From positions 13,484,082 through 13,548,081 of the forward strand of contig NC_067207.1 of the NCBI RefSeq assembly GCF_026262505.1: DNA of 64,000 nucleotides, given 5' to 3'. Below the pieces are notes generated by a model. That model saw only the letters and a list, made by a program, of their open reading frames with translations. It did not search any database and had not been told where the DNA came from. The position numbers and the translations under genes are program-made. This stretch comes from Trichomonas vaginalis G3 (Eukaryota; Parabasalia; Trichomonadida; Trichomonadidae). Within the stretch, counting starts at the first letter, position 1; each line of letters starts with the position of its first letter. Positions 52,313-62,193 of this stretch are shown here, piece after piece.

Positions 52313-52996
52313 TTGTATGTAAAGACAGAAATGTCAGTCGAAGCAAAAACATTCACGAACAAATCTAATGGCGAAACATTCACAAAAGGCACTTATAACG
52401 GTATTGAAGTCTTACGTAGAGACAATGATGGTTACATTAATGCAACAAAGATGGCAAGAGAAGCAGGAAAGTTAAACCATTTAAACAGATTTCTCAATAG
52501 TGCTAAAATGCAGGAAATTCTTGAGTTTTGGTTGAAAGAATACGGTCGAGCCAAAAGTGGCTCGACCTCAAAACAAGCATTTTATGAGCTTACTAAGGGT
52601 GTTATAAATGAATTCAAAGGTATTTACATACATCCTGACCTCGTTCATTTTGTTGCTGAATGGTGCTCTGTAAAGTATGCATTTTATGTCAAAGATATTA
52701 TGGACTCCATAGACAAGAAAGTTCATGAGAAGTTAGATGAAGAAGAACTCGAAGATACAGTAGAGAATGCTAAACCTTTGTTTGAAGAAGAAGTTAGAAA
52801 AATGTGTGAAAAACAATTAGAACATGAACGTGAGATATATTATGGTTATAGAGATTCTCCATACGAACTAGACCAATGGGAACAAGAGGATTTAAAGAGA
52901 GAATTTAGAGAATATGAACTCGCTAAGATAGCATTAGAAGCTGCAGAAAAGAAGTTAAAAGTTTGGGGTCGTTTTGTAAAAAAATATTGTGAGTAA
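52313..52996 (+). CDS. Polinton KilA-N domain protein 1
   Basis: Part of the Polinton. The KilA-N fold is seen in EVLRRDNDGYINATKMAREA and then YIHPDLVHFVAEWCSVKYAFYV; the family binds DNA in phages and large DNA viruses. The first codons (MYVKTEMS) match those of the second KilA-N gene, so either the ATG at 52313 or at 52331 may be used. A 10-bp perfect hairpin lies inside the coding region (52544-52567). Confidence 0.75.
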   Translation: MYVKTEMSVEAKTFTNKSNGETFTKGTYNGIEVLRRDNDGYINATKMAREAGKLNHLNRFLNSAKMQEILEFWLKEYGRAKSGSTSKQAFYELTKGVINEFKGIYIHPDLVHFVAEWCSVKYAFYVKDIMDSIDKKVHEKLDEEELEDTVENAKPLFEEEVRKMCEKQLEHEREIYYGYRDSPYELDQWEQEDLKREFREYELAKIALEAAEKKLKVWGRFVKKYCE

Positions 52997-53273
52997 ATGA
53001 ACTCATTATTTTTGCATCATGACACGAAGTGAAGATTCGCACTTCGTCAAAAAAGTGAAGGTTCCCGACGGTTTCAAACCGCCATACTTTACATGAAGAT
53101 AGCATTAGAAGCTGCAGAAAAGAAGTTAAAAGTTTGGGGTCGTTTTGTAAAAAAATATTGTGAGTAAATGAACTCATTATTTTTGCATCATGACACGAAG
53201 TGAAGATTCGCACTTCGTCAAAAAAGTGAAGGTTCCCGACGGTTTCAAACCGCCATACTTTACATGAAGATAG
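52925..53273. repeat. 171-bp tandem duplication after KilA-N gene 1
   Basis: 52925-53095 and 53096-53266 are exact or nearly exact copies covering the end of the KilA-N gene and following spacer; the first few bases recur a third time. Each copy includes two small hairpins (CGAAGTG...CACTTCG and CGGTTTCAAACCG). Confidence 0.9.
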
Positions 53274-53517
53274 TTTACAATGTCAACTAAATATCATGTA
53301 CGATAGAAACGGTTATGTAAAGTTTACATTTTGTAAAGTTTTGTCTTGAATCAGGACAAGTCTTGTATTTTTTCAGAACAAGTCTTGTATTTTTTCAAGA
53401 CAAATCTTATGACCTTCATTTGTTCGTGACTTCTTTTCACATATGTAACCATGAATTTTTAACATTTCTTTAACACAGAAAAATAAAGTTAGTTTTATTT
53501 TTATTTATTTTTTTATT
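53274..53517. other. Polinton spacer before KilA-N gene 2
   Basis: AT-rich, with short TCTTGTATTTTTTCA-type direct repeats and a T-rich stretch directly before the next gene, similar to that before KilA-N gene 1. Confidence 0.5.
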
Positions 53518-54363
53518 TTGTATGTAAGAACAGAAATGTCAACATTAGAGAACACAACAACTGCTATCGTTCATGAAGCCATAAATGAAGAATACGAATA
53601 CATACAATATAACAAACAACTTCGCCTCATTCGTTCGGTCAAAGATGACATGTACCAAATGCAAAGTATAATGAATGCTCTTCGTTCTACAAAGCAAGCA
53701 TATCATTGGTTTGAAAACCAACAGACAAAAGAACTTTTAGAAGAATTTCCTCATATGATTGCTTCCCTCGGAAAACCGAGGGAAGAGATTCCGTATGAAA
53801 ATCGCAAGAATTTGGCTCCTGGTTTGAAAGGTTATTATGTTCATAGACTTTTAGTAAACGCTGTAGCAATGTGGGCTTCACCTCGTTATGCTTGTTATAT
53901 TTTCATGATGTTAGATGAACTATATAAAGCAGAACGTGAAGATATGGAAATGAAACTTCAAGCAAAAGATGAAGTCATTGAATCCAAAGACAAAAGCATA
54001 CAGAAAAGAATACCGCGTTCGGTACCAAAAGGAAAGGAAAAGAGTTATAAGTATATGATATATACTGAAGAGATGGAAAATGAAGAAGATAAAGATATGG
54101 TTATGTTGCATTTAGTGAGGAGAAACAACAAGAGCTTTTATGACTTAGCTAAGATATATAAATCTGATAGAAACTGGTTCTATCGTGAAAACTTACCGAT
54201 TTCAATGACACCGAATGAGCAAATAAAGGAAATTGTCAAAAATACTCTTCCTCAAACACACTATGACATCAAAGGTTGCACAATACTTACATTCAAAGAA
54301 GACTTAACATTACTGAAGGAAAAAATAACAGAATATTTCGATAACTTCAAAGAGGAAGAATAA
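53518..54363 (+). CDS. Polinton KilA-N-like protein 2
   Basis: Part of the Polinton. LKGYYVHRLLVNAVAMWASPRYACYIF corresponds to the second half of KilA-N (this stretch is quoted as LKGYYVHRLL then VAMWASPRYACYIF); a coiled segment and a C-terminal domain (~175-281) of unknown type follow. A 9-bp perfect hairpin lies in the coding region (53764-53785). Confidence 0.65.
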   Translation: MYVRTEMSTLENTTTAIVHEAINEEYEYIQYNKQLRLIRSVKDDMYQMQSIMNALRSTKQAYHWFENQQTKELLEEFPHMIASLGKPREEIPYENRKNLAPGLKGYYVHRLLVNAVAMWASPRYACYIFMMLDELYKAEREDMEMKLQAKDEVIESKDKSIQKRIPRSVPKGKEKSYKYMIYTEEMENEEDKDMVMLHLVRRNNKSFYDLAKIYKSDRNWFYRENLPISMTPNEQIKEIVKNTLPQTHYDIKGCTILTFKEDLTLLKEKITEYFDNFKEEE

Positions 54364-54418
54364 AAAAATCTAAGCTAATTTTATTTTTTTTATAAAATTT
54401 TATCTCATATGAAAGAAC

Positions 54419-54634
54419 ATGAATTTAGAATATTCGGAACTCATGACAGAAGAAAAGAACGAACAACATGTAAAAGATTATGCAAAATTTCTGAAGACAT
54501 ACAAAGCATTTAAACAATATCTAAATGCTTCTAAAGATTATGCAAAATTTCTGAAGGTATATAAAGCTTATGAAAAAGCGTATGAAAAGTTTATACATTG
54601 GGGAATTGTTGTAAAATATCCATATGAAGACTAA
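54419..54634 (+). CDS. Polinton small protein, unknown (71 residues)
   Basis: Part of the Polinton. Contains an internal duplication of KDYAKFLK.YKA. T-rich stretch before the ATG as in neighbours. No family recognised. Confidence 0.5.
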   Translation: MNLEYSELMTEEKNEQHVKDYAKFLKTYKAFKQYLNASKDYAKFLKVYKAYEKAYEKFIHWGIVVKYPYED

Positions 54635-54652
54635 CCAAAAATATATTTTTGC

Positions 54653-55126
54653 TTAAATGACGTCAGGGTCAATTTCTTCAACCATTTCACTTTCTTCGTC
54701 AATGTCAATAGAAGCTTCTTCAACCTTTGGTAAGAATTTCTGTATAACATCTTTGTTCGTTATTGTCTTCAGAGATGAAGGATAATATTTCACATTTGTT
54801 TCACCCTTCTTATATTCTTTCTGTTCAGAAAGATTTAAAGCAATACTGAAGAAGTCAATGTTAGAGTTCTTTATGACAGTATAATGAGTATCTTTGACAT
54901 TCACGAAGAAACTCTTTTGTTTCAAAACTACTGCTAACTCTTGTGAAGTATAACGTTTGCGGTCAATGACGATAGCTAATGGTCTGACATACTGACCAAA
55001 CTTAGATTCTTTCACAAACTTCTTGTTAAAGATAACATTAACATTTGAAGCATTATTGAACTCATTCTTGATGGCAGTAGCGAGAGCATTGTATGAAAAG
55101 AACTTGCAATCTTGCATGTGTTTCAT
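54653..55126 (-). CDS. Polinton protein, unknown (157 residues)
   Basis: Part of the Polinton. Starts MKHMQDCKFFSYNALA and ends in a strongly acidic tail (DIDEESEMVEEIDPDVI). No family recognised. Confidence 0.5.
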   Translation of the reverse strand: MKHMQDCKFFSYNALATAIKNEFNNASNVNVIFNKKFVKESKFGQYVRPLAIVIDRKRYTSQELAVVLKQKSFFVNVKDTHYTVIKNSNIDFFSIALNLSEQKEYKKGETNVKYYPSSLKTITNKDVIQKFLPKVEEASIDIDEESEMVEEIDPDVI

Positions 55127-55147
55127 TAAAATAAAAATATTAAATTA

Positions 55148-55250
55148 TTTTGAAAAATAACTTAAAAAAATCTAATCTAATTTTTTCAAAAAAAATATTT
55201 TTTTATTTCCTACTAAAGATGTATCGGAAGTTGTCTAAGTTAGAACACTA
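55148..55250 (+). repeat. Direct repeat of the polymerase gene start (left copy)
   Basis: About 105 bases here are nearly identical to about 56582-56690, the promoter region and first codons of the DNA polymerase gene. The two copies flank the mariner and 23 bases of other sequence. Confidence 0.85.
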
Positions 55251-55274
55251 TCATATAAACATAGATGGCAAATA

Positions 55275-56578
55275 TAGGGTGTCCAAATGTGTGTTTAGCA
55301 CAAACCTGAATACTGCGAATAGAAATAAACAAGTTACATATATATAAAGTTTATTTAAATATAATCACCATTGGATTCAATCACGCGTTCGCAGCGATCG
55401 ATCCAGGCTTGAAAGACACGCTTTAAATCATCATGAGAAAATTGCTCAAATTGCTCTCTTACAAAATTTTCAAGATCATCTGGACTCGCGAATTCGCGTC
55501 CTTCAGCTCTCTTTTTTAGCGTGCCGAATAAATAAAAGTCAGAGGGTGCAATATCAGGTGAATAAATTGGGTTTGGAACAACTTTGACATTGTTTTCCAC
55601 CAAGTAATTCATTACCTTATGACTTTTGTGAACTCTTGAATTATCAAAATGAATTGCAAACTTTTGTTTTTGTTGTTTGGATTTCTCAAACTCATCAGAA
55701 TTGATAATTTGAGTAAGAACATTGTCAATTAGGTACTGAGCATTCATCGTATTAGGTTTTTGAAGAATATCAATTGCGATGATGCCATTCACGCCCCAAA
55801 AAACCGACAACATCATCATTGGTGTGTCAATTTTTTTCTTCGGGAATGTTTGCGGATTTTCATCCTTCGGGATCCACATGATTTTGGCTTCTGTTGCATA
55901 TTGAAACCAAGACTCGTCCCCTGTTACTAAAAAGCGAAACTTCTTGGATTGATACGCACCCAATATAGAGAGGAGCTCTTTCGAAGATTGGACTCTAGAT
56001 TTTTTTTGAACTGAATTAAGGTTGTGCGGAACCCAACGTGTATACGCTAGTTTGTAGTTCAAATAATTGTGCAGATAATAACTGACTGTTGTACGTGGTA
56101 TCTTTGTCATCTCCTCTATCCTTCTGAGTGATGCTCTTGGGTCTTCATCTAGCGCTTGAAGAATTGCTTTGATTTTTCTTTGATCCGGCGATTTTTTTGT
56201 CAATTTTTATGATGGGCGCCTTTTTGTTCATGAAGTGATACATCCTAACATGATACGTTACAGTGGAATAGCTAGGAGCATCCATACCGAAGCATTTTAC
56301 CAATGTCTCGTAGATTTTTTACAGTCTTTGCATTTTTTTGCAAGAGCGCGGATGTTTTCTTTATGATTCATTAAAAAAATGAAAAAAATCCCGCCAAAAT
56401 TTCCCGCGAAACCGCCTCTTGTCTCAAAATTCATTTTATATCCCGGCATGGCGCCAAAATACAACTTACTCATCATATACATATATTCATATTTTTTATT
56501 ATATATTTATAATCAGCATATATCTCCTTTAATAGTCTCATATAGAGCGCTGTGCTAAACGCACCTTTGGACACCCTA
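55275..56578 (-). mobile_element. mariner transposon (1,304 bp) inserted in the Polinton
   Basis: Inverted ends of ~28 bp: TAGGGTGTCCAAATGTG... at 55275 and ...CACCTTTGGACACCCTA ending at 56578, with a few mismatches. The TA target duplication is at 55273-55274 and 56579-56580, as expected for Tc1/mariner. It encodes one transposase on the minus strand. The size and sequence type fit the mariners known to be abundant in Trichomonas. Confidence 0.92.
55355..56203 (-). CDS. mariner transposase (N-terminal part in other frames)
   Basis: The 282-residue frame carries the mariner catalytic signature: the first Asp in VTGDESWFQY (~92-101), the second in FAIHFDNSRVH, and the third in YSPDIAPSDFYLFG, with about 34 residues between the last two as in DD34D enzymes. 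A helix-turn-helix is seen at ~20-45 (RASLRRIEEMTKIPRTTVSY). The listed start is a TTG. Upstream to ~56390 other frames read recognisable helix-turn-helix sequence (MNHKENIRALAKKCKDCKK, then STVTYHVRMYHF), so the N-terminal domain is split by at least two frame changes. The copy is probably inactive. Confidence 0.88.
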   Translation of the reverse strand: MTKKSPDQRKIKAILQALDEDPRASLRRIEEMTKIPRTTVSYYLHNYLNYKLAYTRWVPHNLNSVQKKSRVQSSKELLSILGAYQSKKFRFLVTGDESWFQYATEAKIMWIPKDENPQTFPKKKIDTPMMMLSVFWGVNGIIAIDILQKPNTMNAQYLIDNVLTQIINSDEFEKSKQQKQKFAIHFDNSRVHKSHKVMNYLVENNVKVVPNPIYSPDIAPSDFYLFGTLKKRAEGREFASPDDLENFVREQFEQFSHDDLKRVFQAWIDRCERVIESNGDYI

Positions 56579-56650
56579 TATTTTGAAAAATAACTTTAAA
56601 AAATCTAATCTAATTTTTTCAAAAAAATATTTTTTTATTTCCTACTAAAG

Positions 56651-59600
56651 ATGTATCGGAAGTTGTCTAAGTTAGAACACTCGGAAATAAAACAACTTCT
56701 TACAGAAGCTAACATAGATGTTGCAAAACATTACGCGACAAACAAAAAAGCACTCGCTGACATCCTCAATGACTACAATGGTGAAATAACTTATGATAGA
56801 ATTCATGAGTTCATAAATGCAAGAGCATTTCCTTTAAATGACGTTGCTATTGACTTATATCATAGATGTTCAATACCTCATGAAGTAAGGCGTGAGATGT
56901 TTGACATAACAAATGCGAACGTTGGTCATACTCGTAAAGCTCTTTCTCATGACGTTCGTCAAGAGATGTTTGACATAACAAATGCAAACGTTGGTGAAAC
57001 ACGAAAGAGAGATGACACACTGAAACAACAGAGAAGAGAGATGTTTAAAAATGCTATAGAACAAGTTCGCAAAGCTAACGATGTCATTCGTTCCATTGAC
57101 GACAAACCAAAAGAAGGTGAGAGATGGTTAAAGAAAGATGAAGAGAATAGGAAGAGAAATGTGAAGTCAGGCAATAGACTCATTGACTTTAACATCGAAG
57201 CTTTAGATGAACCAAACAGAGACTACTTACACAAACATTTCGGTAAGGTTTTCATGAGACTCTTAGAGAAGATTAAAATAAACTCCCAACAAAGATGGAT
57301 GGTATGTTATAAACTTGGTGGAAAGTATGAATGTTCTACGTTAAACCTCAATAATATTGGAACATTACTACATCAGCTCTTGAAGGAGAACTTTATATCA
57401 GAGATAGAAGCAAATGCTGCAGGTATTGTTGAAATGCACTATGACTTCTTCTTGACAAACATAAAGAATCTTACTGAAATAAAGATGTATGATTTAACTG
57501 AATATGAAGGCTTAACGATGTCAGATGTTAAGAAAGGAAAGCCACAGAAGCGACCATATAGAGATGAAAGCACACTGACAGAAAGACAGAAAAGATTATT
57601 GAACAGACTTAAACAAACAGGAGATAAACAAGATATAGATGACTTCTGGAATGAAATCCTTGGTGAAAAGAAGTTTTATAAGAAGAGAAGCGGTCAGTTC
57701 TGGAAGTATCTTTGCACATTACCTATAAATCTTGAACGCTACCAAATCTTCAATGAACTGAACAAAAGAACTGCAACACTTATGACAGAAGACAATTGTT
57801 TCGTTTATGCTTGCATTCAGGCTGGAGTAAATGAAGAAACTATTGACCACATGAGAGAAGTCATTCGTGTTAGAGACTTTCCTCAAAGTAAAGTACAAGA
57901 AATTTCTGACGCAACAGGTATAGCATTTAATGTTACCATTGGTTATTTCAATGACTCAAGACATAATGAAATAAAGAGATATATACCAAAAGAATGTAAA
58001 ACTGTTCGAACTATTGACTTACTTCTTGTTGAAGACCACTACATGCTAAATGAAAGATTACCAATGACAACATATTTCATTCGCAACTATATAGAAATCT
58101 TGAAGGAGTGTGGTGGAATGAACATTGAGAAACAGATGAAGATTTATACAAAGAGAGAGAACAAATATGTAGTTCGTTATGATAGAACAACACCGTTATG
58201 GGATGTTATGAAAACATTGTGGGAGTGCAAATATTTCGAACCTATTTCTTATGGAGAACTTTTCACATATACGACTGATTTATATAAACAGAACCTTGCA
58301 CCATTTAAAGATTTGACGTATGCTCCAAAGTATTGTGTACAACTGAAGAAGAAAGCAGAGTCAAAAGAAGTAAATAAAAATAAGTGCAAGTTCATTCCTG
58401 AGCACGTTTTCTTTGCTGACTTTGAGTGTAGTACGGATGGCTTTCATAAAGCTTTTAACATCTGTTATGACAGTGAAGATGGTTCAGTGAGTGAAAGCAT
58501 TTGGGGTCAAAACTGTGCAACAGAATTTTTGGAACGACTTCCTGACAAGAGTTTAATATATTTCCATAACCTCAGTTATGATATAAACTTCATCTTAAGA
58601 CACATGACAGAAGTGAAAGGAACTCCCATCATTAAAGGTTCACGAACAATGCAAATAACTGGCTTATATAAAGGACGGGCAATTATTATAAAAGACTCTT
58701 ACAGTGTTATAAATAAGAAACTTAAACTATTTCCTGCTATGTTTAACTTACAAACAGGACCGAAAGAAGTATTTCCATATAACTACTACAGCAGTGTTTT
58801 GTTAGCAAATGACAACAGAACTGGTGTCATTTCTGAAGCATGTAAGTTTGTCAAGGATGCAGATACATTCATGAAGAACATAGATTCCATCAAAGGTTGC
58901 AGAATAGATGAAAACCACTTCGACTTAGAAAAGTATAGCACATTCTATTACAAACAAGATGTAAGAATTTTAAGAGAAGGTTTTGTAAAGTTCCGCAATG
59001 ACTTATTGAAAGAGTTTGATTTAAACGTTTATGACTACGTTAGTATTTGTTCAATTGCTAACAAATTATTTGAGAACAGAGTGTACTTCCCGAATGGAAA
59101 TTTATATGACCTCTCAAATAAACCAAGAGAATTTATTTCACGCTGTATTCAAGGTGGAAGATGTATGTTGTCAGATAACATTAAACAAAAGAGCGAAAAG
59201 AAACTCATTGCTGACTTCGACGCTGTTTCATTATATCCCTCAGCTATAGCGAGACTTTATACTTTAGAAGGTATTCCAAAAGTATTGAAGGATGAGATGT
59301 TAAGCACAGAGTATCTCATGAGACATTTATTCGATGACGACCAAAAGGAAACCATTGGTGAAAAGTTTATGTCAGGCTTCTTTGTTCTCATTAAGATAAC
59401 AGAGATTGGCATACCCAGACACTTTCCTTTAATAGTTTGTGACCCTGAACTAAATCCAGAACTTAACGTTCCCAGAAGTTCAAACACTTGCTGTTTAATG
59501 TATGTTGACCATATAACATTACAAGACCTCATAAAATATCAAGGTGTCAAATGTGAAGTGTTGCAAGGATACTATTACGATGGAAACAGAGATATGAGAA

Positions 59601-60475
59601 TAAGAGATGAAGTAAAGAAGTTGTTTGAGTTAAGGTTAAAGTATAAGAAAGAAGAAAACCCCTTACAAGAAATTATAAAACTCATTCTGAACAGCATTTA
59701 TGGCAAAACTATTCTATCTCCTATTGAGTCAAAAATAACCATAGTAAATGACAAAGATGCTATAAGATATGCTATAAGAAATTACAACCATATAGTGAAG
59801 TTCGAAGGTTTGGATGGTTCAGATAAAACTATTTTCAAGCTAACAAAAAGCATTTGCAGACACTTTAACTTCTGTCCACTTGGTGTTAATATTCTATCTA
59901 TGTCGAAGAGAATAATGTGTGAAGTATTCTGTACTGCTGAAGACTTAGGAATGGACATCTTTTATAGCGATACCGACAGTATGCATCTCTACAATGAAGA
60001 TATCCCTCGTTTAGCTGAAGAGTTTGAGAAACGTTATGGAAGAGTTCTCATTGGTAAAAACCTTGGTCAGTTTCATAGTGACTTCGCAGAAATAACACCT
60101 GGAAAACAAAGTTTAGCATACAAGTCAATATTTTGTGGAAAGAAGACTTACATAGACTTACTCACTAACGATTTAAATGAAGTTGCATTTCACTGCAGAA
60201 TGAAAGGCGTGAAGCAAGATGTTATTGCTTTAACCGCTAATGAAATGTTTCCTGACTCTGTTCAGTGTTTCTATGATGAAGATAAAGGTTTAATGGTTCC
60301 GCAAGGAAAATTTAACAAAGACTCTGAGTTCAGTTTAATGAAACTTTACAAAGCACTTCATGATGGTCAAGAGATTGGATTTGACTTATGTAAGTCTTCT
60401 AGTCCTTGCTTTGCTGAAAAGTTTAACTTCTCAATAACGACTAAAACAAGCTTTATTCGTAAGTTGAAGTTCTGA
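56651..60475 (+). CDS. Polinton protein-primed DNA polymerase B
   Basis: Part of the Polinton; 1,274 residues. Exonuclease motifs FFADFECS (~588) and FHNLSYDINFI (~637), polymerase motif A DFDAVSLYPSAI (~855), motif B KLILNSIYGKT (~1013) and motif C YSDTDS (~1105) identify a family B polymerase of the protein-primed type. The N-terminal ~500 residues are specific to Polintons and include a short duplicated segment (REMFDITNANVG twice). Confidence 0.93.
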   Translation: MYRKLSKLEHSEIKQLLTEANIDVAKHYATNKKALADILNDYNGEITYDRIHEFINARAFPLNDVAIDLYHRCSIPHEVRREMFDITNANVGHTRKALSHDVRQEMFDITNANVGETRKRDDTLKQQRREMFKNAIEQVRKANDVIRSIDDKPKEGERWLKKDEENRKRNVKSGNRLIDFNIEALDEPNRDYLHKHFGKVFMRLLEKIKINSQQRWMVCYKLGGKYECSTLNLNNIGTLLHQLLKENFISEIEANAAGIVEMHYDFFLTNIKNLTEIKMYDLTEYEGLTMSDVKKGKPQKRPYRDESTLTERQKRLLNRLKQTGDKQDIDDFWNEILGEKKFYKKRSGQFWKYLCTLPINLERYQIFNELNKRTATLMTEDNCFVYACIQAGVNEETIDHMREVIRVRDFPQSKVQEISDATGIAFNVTIGYFNDSRHNEIKRYIPKECKTVRTIDLLLVEDHYMLNERLPMTTYFIRNYIEILKECGGMNIEKQMKIYTKRENKYVVRYDRTTPLWDVMKTLWECKYFEPISYGELFTYTTDLYKQNLAPFKDLTYAPKYCVQLKKKAESKEVNKNKCKFIPEHVFFADFECSTDGFHKAFNICYDSEDGSVSESIWGQNCATEFLERLPDKSLIYFHNLSYDINFILRHMTEVKGTPIIKGSRTMQITGLYKGRAIIIKDSYSVINKKLKLFPAMFNLQTGPKEVFPYNYYSSVLLANDNRTGVISEACKFVKDADTFMKNIDSIKGCRIDENHFDLEKYSTFYYKQDVRILREGFVKFRNDLLKEFDLNVYDYVSICSIANKLFENRVYFPNGNLYDLSNKPREFISRCIQGGRCMLSDNIKQKSEKKLIADFDAVSLYPSAIARLYTLEGIPKVLKDEMLSTEYLMRHLFDDDQKETIGEKFMSGFFVLIKITEIGIPRHFPLIVCDPELNPELNVPRSSNTCCLMYVDHITLQDLIKYQGVKCEVLQGYYYDGNRDMRIRDEVKKLFELRLKYKKEENPLQEIIKLILNSIYGKTILSPIESKITIVNDKDAIRYAIRNYNHIVKFEGLDGSDKTIFKLTKSICRHFNFCPLGVNILSMSKRIMCEVFCTAEDLGMDIFYSDTDSMHLYNEDIPRLAEEFEKRYGRVLIGKNLGQFHSDFAEITPGKQSLAYKSIFCGKKTYIDLLTNDLNEVAFHCRMKGVKQDVIALTANEMFPDSVQCFYDEDKGLMVPQGKFNKDSEFSLMKLYKALHDGQEIGFDLCKSSSPCFAEKFNFSITTKTSFIRKLKF

Positions 60476-60553
60476 GGTCATTTATTTTTGTCAGCAGTGA
60501 GATTCATGATAAAAATAAGCCGCTAGCGGCAAGGGCGAAGCCCATGTGGTCAT

Positions 60554-60850
60554 TTACAATACTGCGATGGTAGAGTTTAAGAGTTGTGCTTCAATGTAGA
60601 GACAGTCCTTATGGTCTGGAGGTAAGAACACTGGGCAGTTATGGTCATGAGTGGAGAACATGTCTATCCAAAACTCACGATTGAAGCCAGTTAATTTATA
60701 GTATTTAGGGTTAGGAAGTGGTGAAGTTCTTGTATGACCAATGAACTCATTTTCAACTCCCTTACTTAAGTTTGAATATAATATAGCTTGCTTTCTATCC
60801 CAAATGCCAGGTGTTACAATCTTTGAAAATTCATTTTTCCTCGGAAGCAT
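60554..60850 (-). CDS. Polinton ORF, unknown (98 residues)
   Basis: Part of the Polinton, downstream of and convergent with the polymerase gene. Contains KYYKLTGFNREFWIDMF. No family recognised. The spacer before it holds two GC-rich micro-hairpins (60519-60530 and 60533-60543). Confidence 0.4.
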   Translation of the reverse strand: MLPRKNEFSKIVTPGIWDRKQAILYSNLSKGVENEFIGHTRTSPLPNPKYYKLTGFNREFWIDMFSTHDHNCPVFLPPDHKDCLYIEAQLLNSTIAVL

Positions 60851-61017
60851 TGCATCATAATTGAAAACATTCTTGAAATCATCACTTGGTTCAGAGATTT
60901 GAAATCTTATACGTAATGGATTTTCTTTCTCTTTAGCGACTTCATTGAATGGTGAGAATACAATGAATTGACAGTCATGTGTTCCATCTTCATTTTCATT
61001 AAATTCATAATGAAAGT

Positions 61018-61410
61018 CTATAAGTTGTGGCCGACTACCTTCTTCTTCAGTTGTGCAAGAAACTCACGTAAAGGCTGTAAAGTTTGTACTTCAATGTTGA
61101 ACTTTTTCTCGAACATCTCATTAAATGAAATCATACATTGCAACAATGTTGTATCGTCTTTAAAGTATTTGTATATGTGAATGTTTTGGGCGCTTAAAGA
61201 CTGTTCGTCATTTTCTATCTCGACTTGAAGTATAAAGTCAACCTTTCTGAAAGCACGTGTTATATACATAGATGTTATGCCAATGTACTTCTCTTCATTT
61301 ATGTTCACAATCCAGTCTGTTGGAAACTTAAACGTTACTCTGTTCCCCTTTATTTTGACGTCAGGGTTTTCACTACTGAACGCAACAGTTAAAGGTATTT
61401 GTCTATACAT
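61018..61410 (-). CDS. Polinton ORF, unknown (130 residues)
   Basis: Part of the Polinton. Starts MYRQIPLTVAFSSENPDVKI after the promoter-like stretch TTTTTATCCGAATTAA. Beta-rich start; possibly a virion protein. No family recognised. Confidence 0.5.
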   Translation of the reverse strand: MYRQIPLTVAFSSENPDVKIKGNRVTFKFPTDWIVNINEEKYIGITSMYITRAFRKVDFILQVEIENDEQSLSAQNIHIYKYFKDDTTLLQCMISFNEMFEKKFNIEVQTLQPLREFLAQLKKKVVGHNL

Positions 61411-61434
61411 TTAATTCGGATAAAAATAAACCAT

Positions 61435-61692
61435 TTACTCTTTCTTTGCTTCAGCTTCTTTAGCTTTTGCTTCAGCTTCTTCTCTAGCTTTTTCGCCAGT
61501 AGTCTTGGGTTCTTTTGTCTTCCAGCAGCTAATGCAGCAAGTTGTTTTTCACTAAGTTTTCTCTTTGGTCTCTCTGGCTTTTGTTCTTGTTTTTGTTCCT
61601 TCAGTTCGGATAAAATTTGCTCGCGAATTTCTTTTTCAATGCTTCAAAATCTATGACCCTTGGGTCTTGTCCGTAGGGCTTGTCTGAGTCAT
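61435..61692 (-). pseudogene. Polinton remnant of a small Lys/Glu-rich gene
   Basis: Part of the Polinton. A region of lysine-, glutamate- and alanine-rich coding character between the 61018 and 61738 genes; it does not look whole in this copy. Function unknown. Confidence 0.4.
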
Positions 61693-61737
61693 TTGACTGC
61701 AGATAAAAAAACAAAATTAAAACTTTAACGATGTAAA

Positions 61738-62166
61738 ATGAGCTTGTCAAAATCAGAGCGAGAGTCTATTATATTAAATGACGCAAGAGGAATACAACAT
61801 CCTTTCTATTATGTAAGTCAGAGTAAAGATGGTAAAATATACGTAAGAAAAAGAAAGGTTCCATTAGCGAATGCAGAAAGCGACAACATTAAGGTGCATG
61901 GCACCGAGGGTGAAGCCCATATAAAACCTTCTGTTCAAACTGAGCCACCAAAAGAACCAGAAGAAAAGAAGCCAGATGTTCTTTCAATAACGAACCAAGA
62001 GCTTATTGCAAAGTTCGTGAATTTCATTGAAAAACAAACCGAGTCAAAGAACCCTGACCCACCAGTGAAAGAAGTTGAGACAAAAGAGAATGTACAGTTC
62101 ATTGAAAATGTCAAGAAACAACTTCCACCACGAATGCCAAGAAGAAGAGTGAGAATAATGAAGTAA
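61738..62166 (+). CDS. Polinton protein, unknown (142 residues)
   Basis: Part of the Polinton, directly before the capsid candidate. Starts MSLSKSERESIILNDARG; proline/glutamate-rich middle, basic tail (RMPRRRVRIM). A micro-hairpin (61893-61905) lies in the coding region. No family recognised. Confidence 0.55.
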   Translation: MSLSKSERESIILNDARGIQHPFYYVSQSKDGKIYVRKRKVPLANAESDNIKVHGTEGEAHIKPSVQTEPPKEPEEKKPDVLSITNQELIAKFVNFIEKQTESKNPDPPVKEVETKENVQFIENVKKQLPPRMPRRRVRIMK

Positions 62167-62193
62167 ATAGATATTTTTATCCGAATCAAAGAC

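Noticed and set aside
55148-56690. Long terminal repeats flanking a retroelement
   Set aside because: The ~105-bp direct repeats are copies of the polymerase gene start, and the sequence between them is a mariner with its own inverted ends and TA duplication.
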